In this document: piece after piece, positions 9,144 to 17,303 of the stretch
How positions within the stretch are numbered: position 1 is the stretch's first letter
How the letters are laid out: each line of letters starts with the position of its first letter
Source of the DNA: Dehalococcoidia bacterium
Lineage (GTDB): Bacteria; Chloroflexota; Dehalococcoidia; SHYD01
DNA length: 51,923 nucleotides
NCBI GenBank assembly: GCA_009692945.1
Contig: SHYD01000008.1
Coordinates: forward strand, 1-51,923
Direction of reading: 5' to 3'
Notes under the pieces: model-generated
What the model saw: only the letters and a program-made list of their open reading frames with translations
Database searches by the model: none
What the model was told of the DNA's origin: nothing
Program-made: the position numbers and the translations under genes

Positions 9144-10579
9144 AACCCGTCCGTGGGGGGGAGAAACCGATCGGGGAGGTAGTCGGGGACGTCCATGACA
9201 CTGGCGTGTTCGAGGGTCAGGCGGGCGGAGACGAGTTGTGCCGCCACCTGAGTGGGAGCCGTCCCCCCCGGTACCGTCCGCGCTTCCAAGGATCGCTCCG
9301 TGGTGATATCCAACGCGTCCACCCCGAACAACGGTGAGAACTGTTGGAATTCGCCCAGCGACAATTGCTCAAAGGTCTTGCCCTGTTCCAACGCGTAATG
9401 CACCAGTGCGCCCACGCAGTGATGCGCCTCCCGGAAGGGCAGCCCCTGCCGCACCAGGTAGTCGGCGAGGTCGGTGGCCAGTGAATAGCCACCCTCGGCA
9501 GCTTGTCGCGCTCGCTCCGGCCGCACCCGCATGGTGGCCAGCATCGGGGCGAACACTTCCAGGCAGGCCACCAGCGTATCGGAGGCGCGAAAGAACCCAG
9601 CCTTGTCCTCCTGCAGGTCCCGGTTGTAAGCCAGGGGCAGGCCTTTCATGGTGGTGAGGAGCGATAACAGCGCCCCGTAGATCTCCCCGGTCTTGCCCCG
9701 GACCAATTCGGCCACGTCGGGGTTCTTCTTCTGCGGCATGATGCTGCTGCCGGTGGCGAAGCCATCGTCGAGTTCGATGAACCCGAACTCACCGCTCGAC
9801 CACAGGACGATCTCTTCGGCGAAGCGGGAGAGGTGCATGATGCACAGCGCCGCCGCCGCCTCGTATTCGATGAGGAAGTCGCGGTCGGAAACCGCGTCCA
9901 GGCTGTTGGTGGTGAGGGCCGCGAACCCGAGCGTTGTTGCCATCCATTCCCGGTCGATGGGATAGGGTACTCCTGCCAGCGCGCCAGCGCCGAGGGGCAG
10001 GGCGTTGCCCCTGCGATAGGCGTCCTCAAACCGCTGCGCATCGCGCTCCAGCATCTCGAAATAGGCCAGAAGATGGTGGCCGAGAACCACCGGCTGGGCG
10101 CGTTGCAGATGGGTGTAGCCCGGAAACACGGTGTGGAGGTGCTCGCCAGCCAGATCGAGCAGCGTGGATTGGAGCGCCCGGATGGCGGATACCGTCGCCT
10201 GCGCAGCCTCTTTGAAATACAGGCGGATGTCCGTTGCCACCTGATCGTTGCGGGACCGTGCCGTATGCAGCCGCCCGGCCACCGGACCGATCTTGGCGCC
10301 CAGCAGCGTCTCCACGTTCATGTGCACATCTTCGAGTTCGGACGAAAACTTTGAGCGGCCCCCATCCAGGTCACTCCACACCTCGGCGAGGCCGGTGGCG
10401 ATCGATCGGGCGTCCTCGGTGGGTATGATGGCCTGCCGTCCCAGCATCCGTGCGTGGACCATCGAGCCCACGATGTCATGCCGGGCGAGGCGTTGATCGA
10501 CCTGAATGGAGGCGGTGAAAGCCTCCACCAGGCGATCAGTGGCCTTCTGGAAGCGGCCGGCCCACAGTTTGGTGGTCAA
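9140..10579 (-). CDS. argH: Argininosuccinate lyase
   Basis: This catalyses the last step of arginine biosynthesis, cleaving argininosuccinate to arginine and fumarate. The 479-residue protein starts MTTKLWAGRF and has LHTARSRNDQVATD, HLQRAQPV and the fumarase/aspartase-superfamily signature GSSIMPQKKNPD. Its C-terminus carries a short extra tail (SVMDVPDYLPDRF). The start overlaps the end of the upstream DUF2283 gene by 4 bases. Confidence 0.97.
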   Translation of the reverse strand: MTTKLWAGRFQKATDRLVEAFTASIQVDQRLARHDIVGSMVHARMLGRQAIIPTEDARSIATGLAEVWSDLDGGRSKFSSELEDVHMNVETLLGAKIGPVAGRLHTARSRNDQVATDIRLYFKEAAQATVSAIRALQSTLLDLAGEHLHTVFPGYTHLQRAQPVVLGHHLLAYFEMLERDAQRFEDAYRRGNALPLGAGALAGVPYPIDREWMATTLGFAALTTNSLDAVSDRDFLIEYEAAAALCIMHLSRFAEEIVLWSSGEFGFIELDDGFATGSSIMPQKKNPDVAELVRGKTGEIYGALLSLLTTMKGLPLAYNRDLQEDKAGFFRASDTLVACLEVFAPMLATMRVRPERARQAAEGGYSLATDLADYLVRQGLPFREAHHCVGALVHYALEQGKTFEQLSLGEFQQFSPLFGVDALDITTERSLEARTVPGGTAPTQVAAQLVSARLTLEHASVMDVPDYLPDRFLPPTDGL

Positions 10580-10905
10580 GGGCGGCTCTGCCCCGCGGGC
10601 GCGCCTTCCGCCGGCGTAACGCCGAGTGCCTCGTTTATCCGTGAGCGGAGTCGAGCCATCGTTTCGTCCGGCACCTCAACCCCGACCAGTTCCGTCTCCG
10701 TTTTGAGCGTCATGACGAAATCCTTCAGGCGTTCACCGGACGACAGACTGTCCTTTACCTTGAAGATCAGCAGTGACACCAATCGTCCGTCATCCCCATA
10801 GCCGGCTAGGATGTCCTTTCCCAACCCCCTATACGTTTGGTGCACGGTGTTGTCCCCCAGCACCAGGCACAGCAGGTCACATTCCGCATCGTAACTGAGC
10901 TTCAT
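10576..10905 (-). CDS. DUF2283-like small protein (candidate antitoxin partner)
   Basis: This 109-residue protein begins MKLSYDAECDLLCLVL, the pattern of DUF2283 proteins (YDxExDxLYI). A VSLLIFKVKDS strand follows, then a charged helical C-terminus ending in a Pro/Ala-rich tail. It overlaps the upstream DUF4258-like gene by 4 bases and argH by 4 bases. DUF4258/DUF2283 pairs are often listed as putative type II toxin-antitoxin modules, with DUF2283 as antitoxin. That role is inferred from pairing only. Confidence 0.7.
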   Translation of the reverse strand: MKLSYDAECDLLCLVLGDNTVHQTYRGLGKDILAGYGDDGRLVSLLIFKVKDSLSSGERLKDFVMTLKTETELVGVEVPDETMARLRSRINEALGVTPAEGAPAGQSRP

Positions 10906-11129
10906 GACGTTGCCTCCTCGATCACGACCACCAGCAGGACATCTTCTATCGGTCGCAGTATGAAAGACAACGGATGTCCATGCACATCCGCAACTACCCC
11001 CACCAGCCCCGATTCCTGGTCCGGCTCCATCCGCCGGATCCGTTCCAGTACTGTTATCGCATCCACCCGCGACAGCCTGCGATCTCGCATCTGGCTGATG
11101 GCTGCCTCGGTGAACTTCACGCCCGCCAT
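10902..11129 (-). CDS. DUF4258-like small protein (candidate RelE-fold toxin partner)
   Basis: This 75-residue protein starts MAGVKFTEAAISQMRDRRLS, followed by a predicted helix and strands GVVADVHGHPLSFIL and DVLLVVVIEEATS, which fits the compact DUF4258 (RelE-like) fold. It begins 6 bases after the SPFH gene stop and overlaps the DUF2283 gene by 4 bases. Its position inside an arginine operon is unusual for a toxin gene. Function unproven. Confidence 0.65.
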   Translation of the reverse strand: MAGVKFTEAAISQMRDRRLSRVDAITVLERIRRMEPDQESGLVGVVADVHGHPLSFILRPIEDVLLVVVIEEATS

Positions 11130-11135
11130 CGGTGG

Positions 11136-12008
11136 TTAGCCGCTACGGGGCGGGTTTGGCGTTCCCCCTGCGCTGAACCCCGCGGCGAACTGCTGGATCA
11201 TCCCGGTGAGTTCCAGCGGCAGCACGATCTTCGTCGAGGCCCCTGCGCCCATCGTCTTCAGGGTTTCGAAGTACTGCAACTGCATGGTGCGGTCGTCGAT
11301 GGTGCTCGCGACGTTGAATATCTGTTGTAGCGCCAGCGCAAATCCTTCGGCTCGGAGGATGGCAGCCTGGCGGTCGCCCTCGGCGTTGAGGATCGCCGCC
11401 TGTTTGTCGCCTTCGGCCACCGTCACCGTCGCCTGCCGCTGGCCTTCGGATTCGGTGACCACCGCGCGGCGGTGCCGCTCTGCCGCCATCTGCCGGTTCA
11501 TGGCGTCCTGGATGTCCTTGGGCGGCAGGATCTCACGGATCTCCACGGCCGTAACCTTGACGCCCCAGCGCTCGGTGATCTCGTCTAGTTTCACCTGGAG
11601 CACCTGGTTAATTTGGTCGCGTTTCGCCAGAACATCGTCTAACGGGATGTCGCCGATGACCGCCCGCAGAGTGGTGGTCGCGATGCCGCGGCTGGCGCCG
11701 GCGAAATCCACCACGGCGACGACGCTATCCTCAGGGTTGATAACGCGCCAGTAGATCAAGAAATCGACCGATATCGGAGCGTTGTCCTTGGTGATGGTGG
11801 TCTGGGACGGCACCTCGTAGAACTTTTCGCGCAGGTCCACCGAGGTCGGACGGTCGATGAACGGCCACAGCCACACCACCCCGGGGCCCTTGGCCCCAAT
11901 GGTCCGGCCGAGCCGAAACACCACCAGCCGTTCGTACTGCTTCACGACCTTGATCGCGTTCCAGGTGAGCACCAGGGACGCGATGACGAGAACGACGATG
12001 GGTTCCAT
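11136..12008 (-). CDS. SPFH-domain (stomatin/prohibitin-like) membrane protein
   Basis: The 290-residue protein has an N-terminal hydrophobic anchor (IVVLVIASLVLTW). The SPFH domain follows, with KQYERLVVFRLGR, GPGVVWLWPFIDR and ISVDFLIYWRV. A charged Ala/Glu-rich coiled coil (AERHRRAVVTESEGQRQA and repeated AEGDxQAAIL units) completes it. This is the layout of bacterial stomatins (QmcA/YbbK type), which form oligomers in membrane microdomains and often work with membrane proteases. No NfeD gene lies next to it. The ATG at 12008 has AGGAGG upstream. Confidence 0.92.
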   Translation of the reverse strand: MEPIVVLVIASLVLTWNAIKVVKQYERLVVFRLGRTIGAKGPGVVWLWPFIDRPTSVDLREKFYEVPSQTTITKDNAPISVDFLIYWRVINPEDSVVAVVDFAGASRGIATTTLRAVIGDIPLDDVLAKRDQINQVLQVKLDEITERWGVKVTAVEIREILPPKDIQDAMNRQMAAERHRRAVVTESEGQRQATVTVAEGDKQAAILNAEGDRQAAILRAEGFALALQQIFNVASTIDDRTMQLQYFETLKTMGAGASTKIVLPLELTGMIQQFAAGFSAGGTPNPPRSG

Positions 12009-12041
12009 TGGGACCTCCTGCGGGTTATCAGTGGCCGGACG

Positions 12042-12488
12042 TTATTTCACGCCGAGTAATTCAACCTCGAACTTGAGGATGGCGTTGGGGGGAATGGCTG
12101 CTCCCGCCCCCCGTTCCCCGTAGCCCAACGCGGCGGGGATGATCAGGGTGCGTTTGCCGCCGACTTTCATCGTCGCGACCCCCTCATCCCAGCCCTTGAT
12201 AACCCGTCCCTGGCCGAGGGGGAACTCGAAGGGCTGGCCCCGGTCCTTGGAGCTATCGAACTTTTTGCCATCCATCAGCCAGCCGGTATAGTGGACCACC
12301 GCGGTCTGCCCGGCCTTGGGACTCTCGCCGGTCCCGACGACGTCGTCGGTAAACTTCAGTCCGGAGGGAGTGGTCTGTTCTTTGGGGGCGCTGGCGGGTT
12401 GCCCGCCGGTGGTGGCCGCCGGGGCGCAGGCGGCGATGGCCAACAGCAATAGTGCGATCACGGTGTGGATTCCTTTCATGCGTTTCAT
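12042..12488 (-). CDS. FKBP-type peptidyl-prolyl isomerase, lipoprotein
   Basis: The 148-residue product begins with a short lipoprotein signal ([10 protein letters not shown] then LLLLAIAAC, lipobox cysteine), a Thr/Ala/Gly linker, and then a complete FKBP domain: [51 protein letters not shown] and [17 protein letters not shown]. It would catalyse prolyl cis-trans isomerisation outside the cytoplasmic membrane. I choose the ATG at 12488, which has AGAGG upstream. The open frame to 12536 overlaps argG. The start is 13 bases after the argG stop. Confidence 0.93.
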   Translation of the reverse strand: MKRMKGIHTVIALLLLAIAACAPAATTGGQPASAPKEQTTPSGLKFTDDVVGTGESPKAGQTAVVHYTGWLMDGKKFDSSKDRGQPFEFPLGQGRVIKGWDEGVATMKVGGKRTLIIPAALGYGERGAGAAIPPNAILKFEVELLGVK

Positions 12489-12501
12489 GGGTCGGTACCT
12501 C

Positions 12502-13737
12502 TCAGATTTCCGGGCCCACCAAGTGCAACGGGCCACCAGGTTGTTTGAGCAATTGGGTCTGGGCCTGAACCCGCACCGGGAGCCCCCAGATGTGGATGAA
12601 GCCGATAGCGGACCGCTGGTCGAAGGTGTCGCCTGCGTCGTAGGTCGCCAGGTTCAGGTTGTACAGTGATTCCTCGGACTTGCGGCCGGCCACCGCGGCG
12701 GCGCCCCGGTGCAGCCGCACGCGGACGGTGCCGCTGACGTGGCGTTGGGTGCTCGAGGTGTAGGCGGCCAGGTTCTGGTGGTGGGCGGTGAACCACAGTC
12801 CGTTGTACACCAGGTCGGCGTACTCCTGAGCCACCCGCTCCTTCATGCGAAGCTGCTCCTTGGAGAGGGTCATCTGTTCCAGCGCCTTGTGGGCCTGGAG
12901 CAGCACGACCGCCGCGGGCGCCTCGTAGACCTCGCGGGACTTGATCCCGACCAGCCGGTTCTCCAGATGGTCGATCCTCCCCACCCCGTGATCGCCGGCC
13001 AACCTGGTGAGCCGCTCGATGAGGGTGACGCCGTCCAGCGGGACGCCGTCCAACGCCACCGGCACTCCCCGTTCGAAGGTGATCTCGACGTAGGCCGGGT
13101 CGGCCGGTGTGGCAGCCACGGCCTTGGTCCAGCGGTACACCTCTTCGGGCGGCTCGGCCCAGGGATCCTCTAATACACCCGCCTCGATGGAGCGGCCCCA
13201 GAGGTTCTCATCCACCGAAAACGGGCTCTTTCTCGTAACGGGGACGGGGATGCCGTGGCGTTGGGCGTAGGAGATCTCCTCATCCCGTGTCTTGAGTTCC
13301 CATTCCCGCACCGGCGCAATCACCCGCAGGTCCGGAGCGAGTGCGCCGACCGATACGTCGAACCGGACCTGGTCGTTGCCCTTGCCGGTGCAGCCGTGAG
13401 CCACCGCCATCGCCCCTTCCTCCCGCGCCACATCGACCAGCAGTTTGGCGATGAGGGGACGGCCGAGGGCGGTCGCAAGCGGGTATTGGCCTTCATAGAC
13501 GGCGTTCGCCTTGAGGGCGGGCCAGATGAAGTGGTCTACGAACAGGTTGCGGGCATCCTCAACTCTGGCTTTCACGGCGCCGATCTTCAACGCTCGGGCC
13601 TGGATTTCATCCAGGGCAGGCTGGTTGCCGAGGTCGATGGTCAGCGCTACCACTTCGAAGTCGTGGTCCATGAGCCATCGAATAATCACGGAGGTATCGA
13701 GGCCTCCGCTGTAGGCGAGTACTACTTTCTGTGCCAC
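12502..13737 (-). CDS. argG: Argininosuccinate synthase
   Basis: The enzyme joins citrulline and aspartate using ATP. The 411-residue protein has the N-type ATP pyrophosphatase loop YSGGLDTS at residues 9-16, then [13 protein letters not shown] and [14 protein letters not shown], both typical of ArgG. The start codon is GTG at 13737, preceded by AGGCAGGA. It sits between the frameshifted alpha/beta hydrolase and the FKBP gene, in the same direction as the other arg genes. Confidence 0.97.
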   Translation of the reverse strand: MAQKVVLAYSGGLDTSVIIRWLMDHDFEVVALTIDLGNQPALDEIQARALKIGAVKARVEDARNLFVDHFIWPALKANAVYEGQYPLATALGRPLIAKLLVDVAREEGAMAVAHGCTGKGNDQVRFDVSVGALAPDLRVIAPVREWELKTRDEEISYAQRHGIPVPVTRKSPFSVDENLWGRSIEAGVLEDPWAEPPEEVYRWTKAVAATPADPAYVEITFERGVPVALDGVPLDGVTLIERLTRLAGDHGVGRIDHLENRLVGIKSREVYEAPAAVVLLQAHKALEQMTLSKEQLRMKERVAQEYADLVYNGLWFTAHHQNLAAYTSSTQRHVSGTVRVRLHRGAAAVAGRKSEESLYNLNLATYDAGDTFDQRSAIGFIHIWGLPVRVQAQTQLLKQPGGPLHLVGPEI

Positions 13738-13768
13738 GTTCCTGCCTTTCTTGGGTTATTCTGTGAAA

Positions 13769-14603
13769 CTATCCCGGTTTGGCCGGTGAGGATTTCCCAC
13801 TGCCGCTGACGGTACCGAGGAAACGGGCAATCGCGCCGCTGATTGCCTCAGGCTGTTCCAACTGCAGGGCGTGGCCCACCGCGGGGAACACCTCCAGGGT
13901 CGCATTCGGGATTGCCGCAGCCATGGGGCGGGAGAACCGAATCCACCGGCGTCAGGACATCCTCTTCACCGGCCAAGACCAGCGTGGGACAGCCGATGCG
14001 ATGGAGACGATCACGGGTGTGGTGATGGGTGGTTGCCCATGCCTGGCGCTCGTAGTCGTCAACGGTTTGTTGATAAGGATACTCCATCGCCCGCCGCCGT
14101 GCGTTTGCGATGAGGCCGGGCCGCTGGTAGGCGCGGTGGGTGTAAATAGACAGGTGTGCGAACCGCAGGTACGCCTCGAACCCCAGCGACCGCCGGATTT
14201 CCGCGGCAAGGGCAAACCGGTCGCCGGAGCGGGGGTCGCCCTCGTCGTAGGTTGCGACGAGGCAGAGGCTGAGGACCCGGTCTGGCCAGCCTAACGCCAT
14301 TTCCTGGGCGATGGCGCCGCCCATAGACCATCCGACGATGTGCGCCGAGGCTTGACCCAACCCATCCATCAGACCGATGGTGTCGGCGGCCATGTCCCGA
14401 ATGCCGTATCCGTCCGTTGCCCGGCCGGATCGCCCGCAGTCGCGGTTATCAATGGCGAAACAACGGAAGTGGTCTTTCAGCGCGGCTATCTGGGGGCCCC
14501 AGGCGGTATGGTCGGCGCCGAGTCCGGGCAGCCACAGCACGGGTTCACCCGCGCCAATCTCCTGATAGAAGAGGGAAAGCGGGCCGGTGGGGATCAGTGG
14601 CAT
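13769..14603 (-). CDS. Alpha/beta hydrolase, frameshifted at 13925..13928
   Basis: The protein starts MPLIPTGPLSLFYQEIG. It has the oxyanion region LWLPGLGAD, the nucleophile elbow GWSMGGA and the acid-bearing LVLAGEEDVLTPVD, so it is an alpha/beta-hydrolase of the MhpC/RsbQ type. The reading frame then derails. In the next frame the expected continuation appears intact: MAAAIPNATLEVFPAVGHAL carrying the catalytic histidine, then LQLEQPEAI, ending at a TAG at 13769..13771. Removing one G from the GGGG run at 13925..13928 (plus strand) restores a single frame of about 277 residues. Read literally, the protein ends at 13848 with a nonsense tail and no catalytic His. Sequencing error or true loss cannot be told apart here. 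Confidence 0.8.
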
Positions 14604-14675
14604 GCGGTGAACAATGGCAAGTTGGGGAGTCCGATCGTCCAGCGCTCTGCCAGGGTCGGGTGGCCGTCCTTCGCT

Positions 14676-16004
14676 TCACAGGTGGACGAAGTAGTTGTGA
14701 CAGGAGATGTCCATCGTCTCCCGGGTGAGCATCGGTTCGATTTGCCGGTAGGAGGAATAGTCGACCACCTGTTCCAGCAGGTCCCGGGGGTGGACCGCCC
14801 TCGGGTGCACGTCGAGTGCCGAGTACTTCTCATTGGGGAGGTAGTCCACGACCGCATCATCGTACTTGATGCCCTTGGCGGCGCACACACGCTGGAATAT
14901 CTCCTTGAACTGGGCAGGAGTAGGGCTCTTGATCTCGATCTTGTAGCGGATGCGCCGCAGGAAGGCTTCGTCCACCAGATCGCGTGGCTCCAGGTTGGTG
15001 GAAAACATCACCAGCGTGTCGAAGGGCACCTCTATCTTTTGGCCGGTCCGAAGGGTCAGGAAGTCGATCCGTTTTTCGAGGGGGACGATCCAGCGGTTCA
15101 GCAGGTCGTGGGGGGAGACCTGCTGCCTTCCGAAGTCGTCGATGAAGAAGGCGCCGTTGTTTGCCTTGAATTGAAACGGCGCTTCGTAGAACTTGGCGTG
15201 GTCGTTGTAGATGAGATCGAGCATCGGCAGCGTCAATTCGCCGCCAACGGTGACCACCGGCCGTTTGGTGAGGATCCACCGGGGGTCGTCGTGGTCGCCG
15301 GAGAGTTCACGGGAAACCGGCAGGTGGTGCACGGGATCGTAGACGCGCACCACCTCGCTACCCACCGCCACGGCGTGAGGAACATAGACTGCGCCGCCCT
15401 GCATCCGGACCAGGGTCTCGGCGATGGCGGTCTTCCCATTCCCCGGAGGTCCGAACAGGAACATCGACCGGGCCGAGTTGATGGCCGGGCCCAGTTGTCC
15501 GAATATCTCCTGGTCGATGGCCATGTTCCGGAACGCGGCCTTCATGTCATCCTCAGACACATGGACCGACTCGAGAGCCTGAACGGCGACCGCCTGGCAA
15601 TACTCCTCCAGGGGAACCGGCGCCGGGCCGACGTAGGCGTTGCGGTTCGCTACTTCCGTCGCCCGCGTCTGACCGTTGGCGGTGATGCTGTAGGAATACG
15701 AAAGGGGGCTCATGCTGTCGCCGCGGCTGATAAAGCAGAGTTCCTGGTTGGTCAGATCGCGCAGCAGGTCCTCGACCACGCCATAGAAGGGGAGCTTGAT
15801 CGTTTCGACCAGGTCGTACGCGGTGGCCTGCCCGCGCAGGTAAAGCGCTTTGAGCACCAGTTCGCTGAGAAAGGCCTCGGTGACCCCGGTGTATTCGATG
15901 GACCGAATGCGCCGGGGTTGAAACCGGCTGGGGCCAGCAACCGGCGGCGGTGGGGGCCCGGCTGGGCGTTGGCCCAACAACCGGTCACGGAATACGTCGG
16001 GCAT
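14676..16004 (-). CDS. AAA-type ATPase with N-terminal winged-helix-like region
   Basis: The 442-residue protein has a Pro-rich N-terminus and a helical region (about residues 35-125, VTEAFLSELVLKALYLRGQ), then an AAA core. The core shows Walker A GPPGNGKT, Walker B FFIDDFGR, a sensor-1-like VMFSTNLEPRDLVDEAF and an arginine-finger-like LRRIRYKIEI. This is a MoxR/RuvB-like architecture. It is cytosolic, with no signal or membrane segment. I do not recognise a specific partner. It is set between argD and the hydrolase gene, and the ATG at 16004 has GGAGG upstream. Its presence in an arginine operon is unexplained. Confidence 0.8.
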   Translation of the reverse strand: MPDVFRDRLLGQRPAGPPPPPVAGPSRFQPRRIRSIEYTGVTEAFLSELVLKALYLRGQATAYDLVETIKLPFYGVVEDLLRDLTNQELCFISRGDSMSPLSYSYSITANGQTRATEVANRNAYVGPAPVPLEEYCQAVAVQALESVHVSEDDMKAAFRNMAIDQEIFGQLGPAINSARSMFLFGPPGNGKTAIAETLVRMQGGAVYVPHAVAVGSEVVRVYDPVHHLPVSRELSGDHDDPRWILTKRPVVTVGGELTLPMLDLIYNDHAKFYEAPFQFKANNGAFFIDDFGRQQVSPHDLLNRWIVPLEKRIDFLTLRTGQKIEVPFDTLVMFSTNLEPRDLVDEAFLRRIRYKIEIKSPTPAQFKEIFQRVCAAKGIKYDDAVVDYLPNEKYSALDVHPRAVHPRDLLEQVVDYSSYRQIEPMLTRETMDISCHNYFVHL

Positions 16005-16067
16005 CGGGTGTCCTCCGCAAATTCTGGGACGGGTCGTTTGCCCGGTGAGCCGGGCTGGCGCGGGCGG

Positions 16068-17273
16068 CTAGGCGGGAGCCGCCGCCCGTTTTTCGGCCAG
16101 CACCCCGCTGACGATCTTCACCGCCTCGTCCGCGTCGGACTCGGTAATGATGAGGGGAGGCATGAACCGTATCGCGTTATCCGAAACCGGGTTCAGCACC
16201 AGGCCGTTGCCGAGGCAGTTGGTCACCACCTCCATGGCGCAGTTCTGGTTGAACTCCAGCGCGATCAGCAGGCCGCTGCCACGCACCTCTTTTATCAGGG
16301 ATCCGTGGATGTCCCGGAGGCCCAAGAGCTTGTCCATGAAGTAGGCCCCCACCCTCGCCGCGTTCTCCCACACCCGATTGTCGAGGATGTAACGGAACGA
16401 CGCCAATGCGGCAGCGCACACCAGCGGGTTGCCTCCGAAGGTGGTGCCGTGATCTCCCGGAGTGAAAGCGTCGGCACGCGTCTTTGCAGTGACAGCGCCG
16501 ATGGGCACTCCCCCACCGAGCCCTTTGGCAAGGGTTATCACGTCCGGTTCCACCCCGGACTGTTGGTAGCCCCACAGGCTGCCCAGCCGTCCGAAGCCGG
16601 TCTGCACCTCATCGAAGATCAGCAGCAGGTTGTTGGCGTCGCACCACTCCCGCAGCGACTGCAGGTAGCCGGGGCTGGGCACGTTCACGCCGCCTTCACC
16701 CTGCACCGGTTCGACCATGACAGCCACCGTGTTGACATTGGTGGCGTTACGAACGGCGGCGATGTCGTCGAATTCTACGTTCACGAACCCGGCGGGAACC
16801 GGCTCGTAGGGGACGCGGCCCTCCGGTTTGCCGGTGGCAGACACCATGGACAAGGTGCGCCCGTGGAACGAATGGAGGGTTGTGATGATCTCGTAGGCTC
16901 CGTTGCGGTTGCCCTTGCCCCACTTCCGGGCCAGTTTGACTGCCGCCTCGTTTGCCTCCGCACCGCTGTTCTGGAAGAACACCCGGTCGATGCAGGAGTT
17001 CTCCACCAGGGCCTCGGCCAGTTCCACCTGGGGCACGGTGTAGAGGTCGTTCGACGTGATGAGCAGCGTCTGGGCCTGTTTGATGATAGCTTCGGTGATG
17101 GCGGGGTGGCAGTGGCCCAGGTTGGTCACTGCCCAGCCCGCCATGAAGTCCAGATACTCCTTGCCGGTGTCGTCCCACAGGCGGGCGCCGGACCCACGCA
17201 CCATGGTCGCCTTGAGGCGGCGGCCGCCTGCGGTCATGTAAACCTTGCTCTCCCGCTCGATCCAGGTGCTCAT
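16068..17273 (-). CDS. argD: Acetylornithine aminotransferase (class III, PLP)
   Basis: The enzyme converts N-acetylglutamate semialdehyde to N-acetylornithine with glutamate as amino donor. The 401-residue class-III aminotransferase shows NSGAEANEAAVKLAR, FHGRTLSMVSATG, VEPVQGEGGV, LLIFDEVQTGFGR and the PLP-lysine segment VITLAKGLGGGVPIGA, then TTFGGNPLVCAAA. The ATG at 17273 has GGAG eight bases upstream. Its place after argC, argJ and argB supports ArgD over other class-III enzymes, although related ornithine or GABA transaminases look similar. Confidence 0.93.
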   Translation of the reverse strand: MSTWIERESKVYMTAGGRRLKATMVRGSGARLWDDTGKEYLDFMAGWAVTNLGHCHPAITEAIIKQAQTLLITSNDLYTVPQVELAEALVENSCIDRVFFQNSGAEANEAAVKLARKWGKGNRNGAYEIITTLHSFHGRTLSMVSATGKPEGRVPYEPVPAGFVNVEFDDIAAVRNATNVNTVAVMVEPVQGEGGVNVPSPGYLQSLREWCDANNLLLIFDEVQTGFGRLGSLWGYQQSGVEPDVITLAKGLGGGVPIGAVTAKTRADAFTPGDHGTTFGGNPLVCAAALASFRYILDNRVWENAARVGAYFMDKLLGLRDIHGSLIKEVRGSGLLIALEFNQNCAMEVVTNCLGNGLVLNPVSDNAIRFMPPLIITESDADEAVKIVSGVLAEKRAAAPA

Positions 17274-17303
17274 GAGATTGCTCCGTGAGGTGGTAGCGCG
17301 GCC

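Noticed and set aside
14340..17288. A 982-codon open frame on the plus strand
   Set aside because: It lies wholly antisense to the alpha/beta hydrolase, AAA ATPase and argD, has no family motifs, and is His/Val/Gly/Arg-rich as expected for the shadow of high-GC genes.
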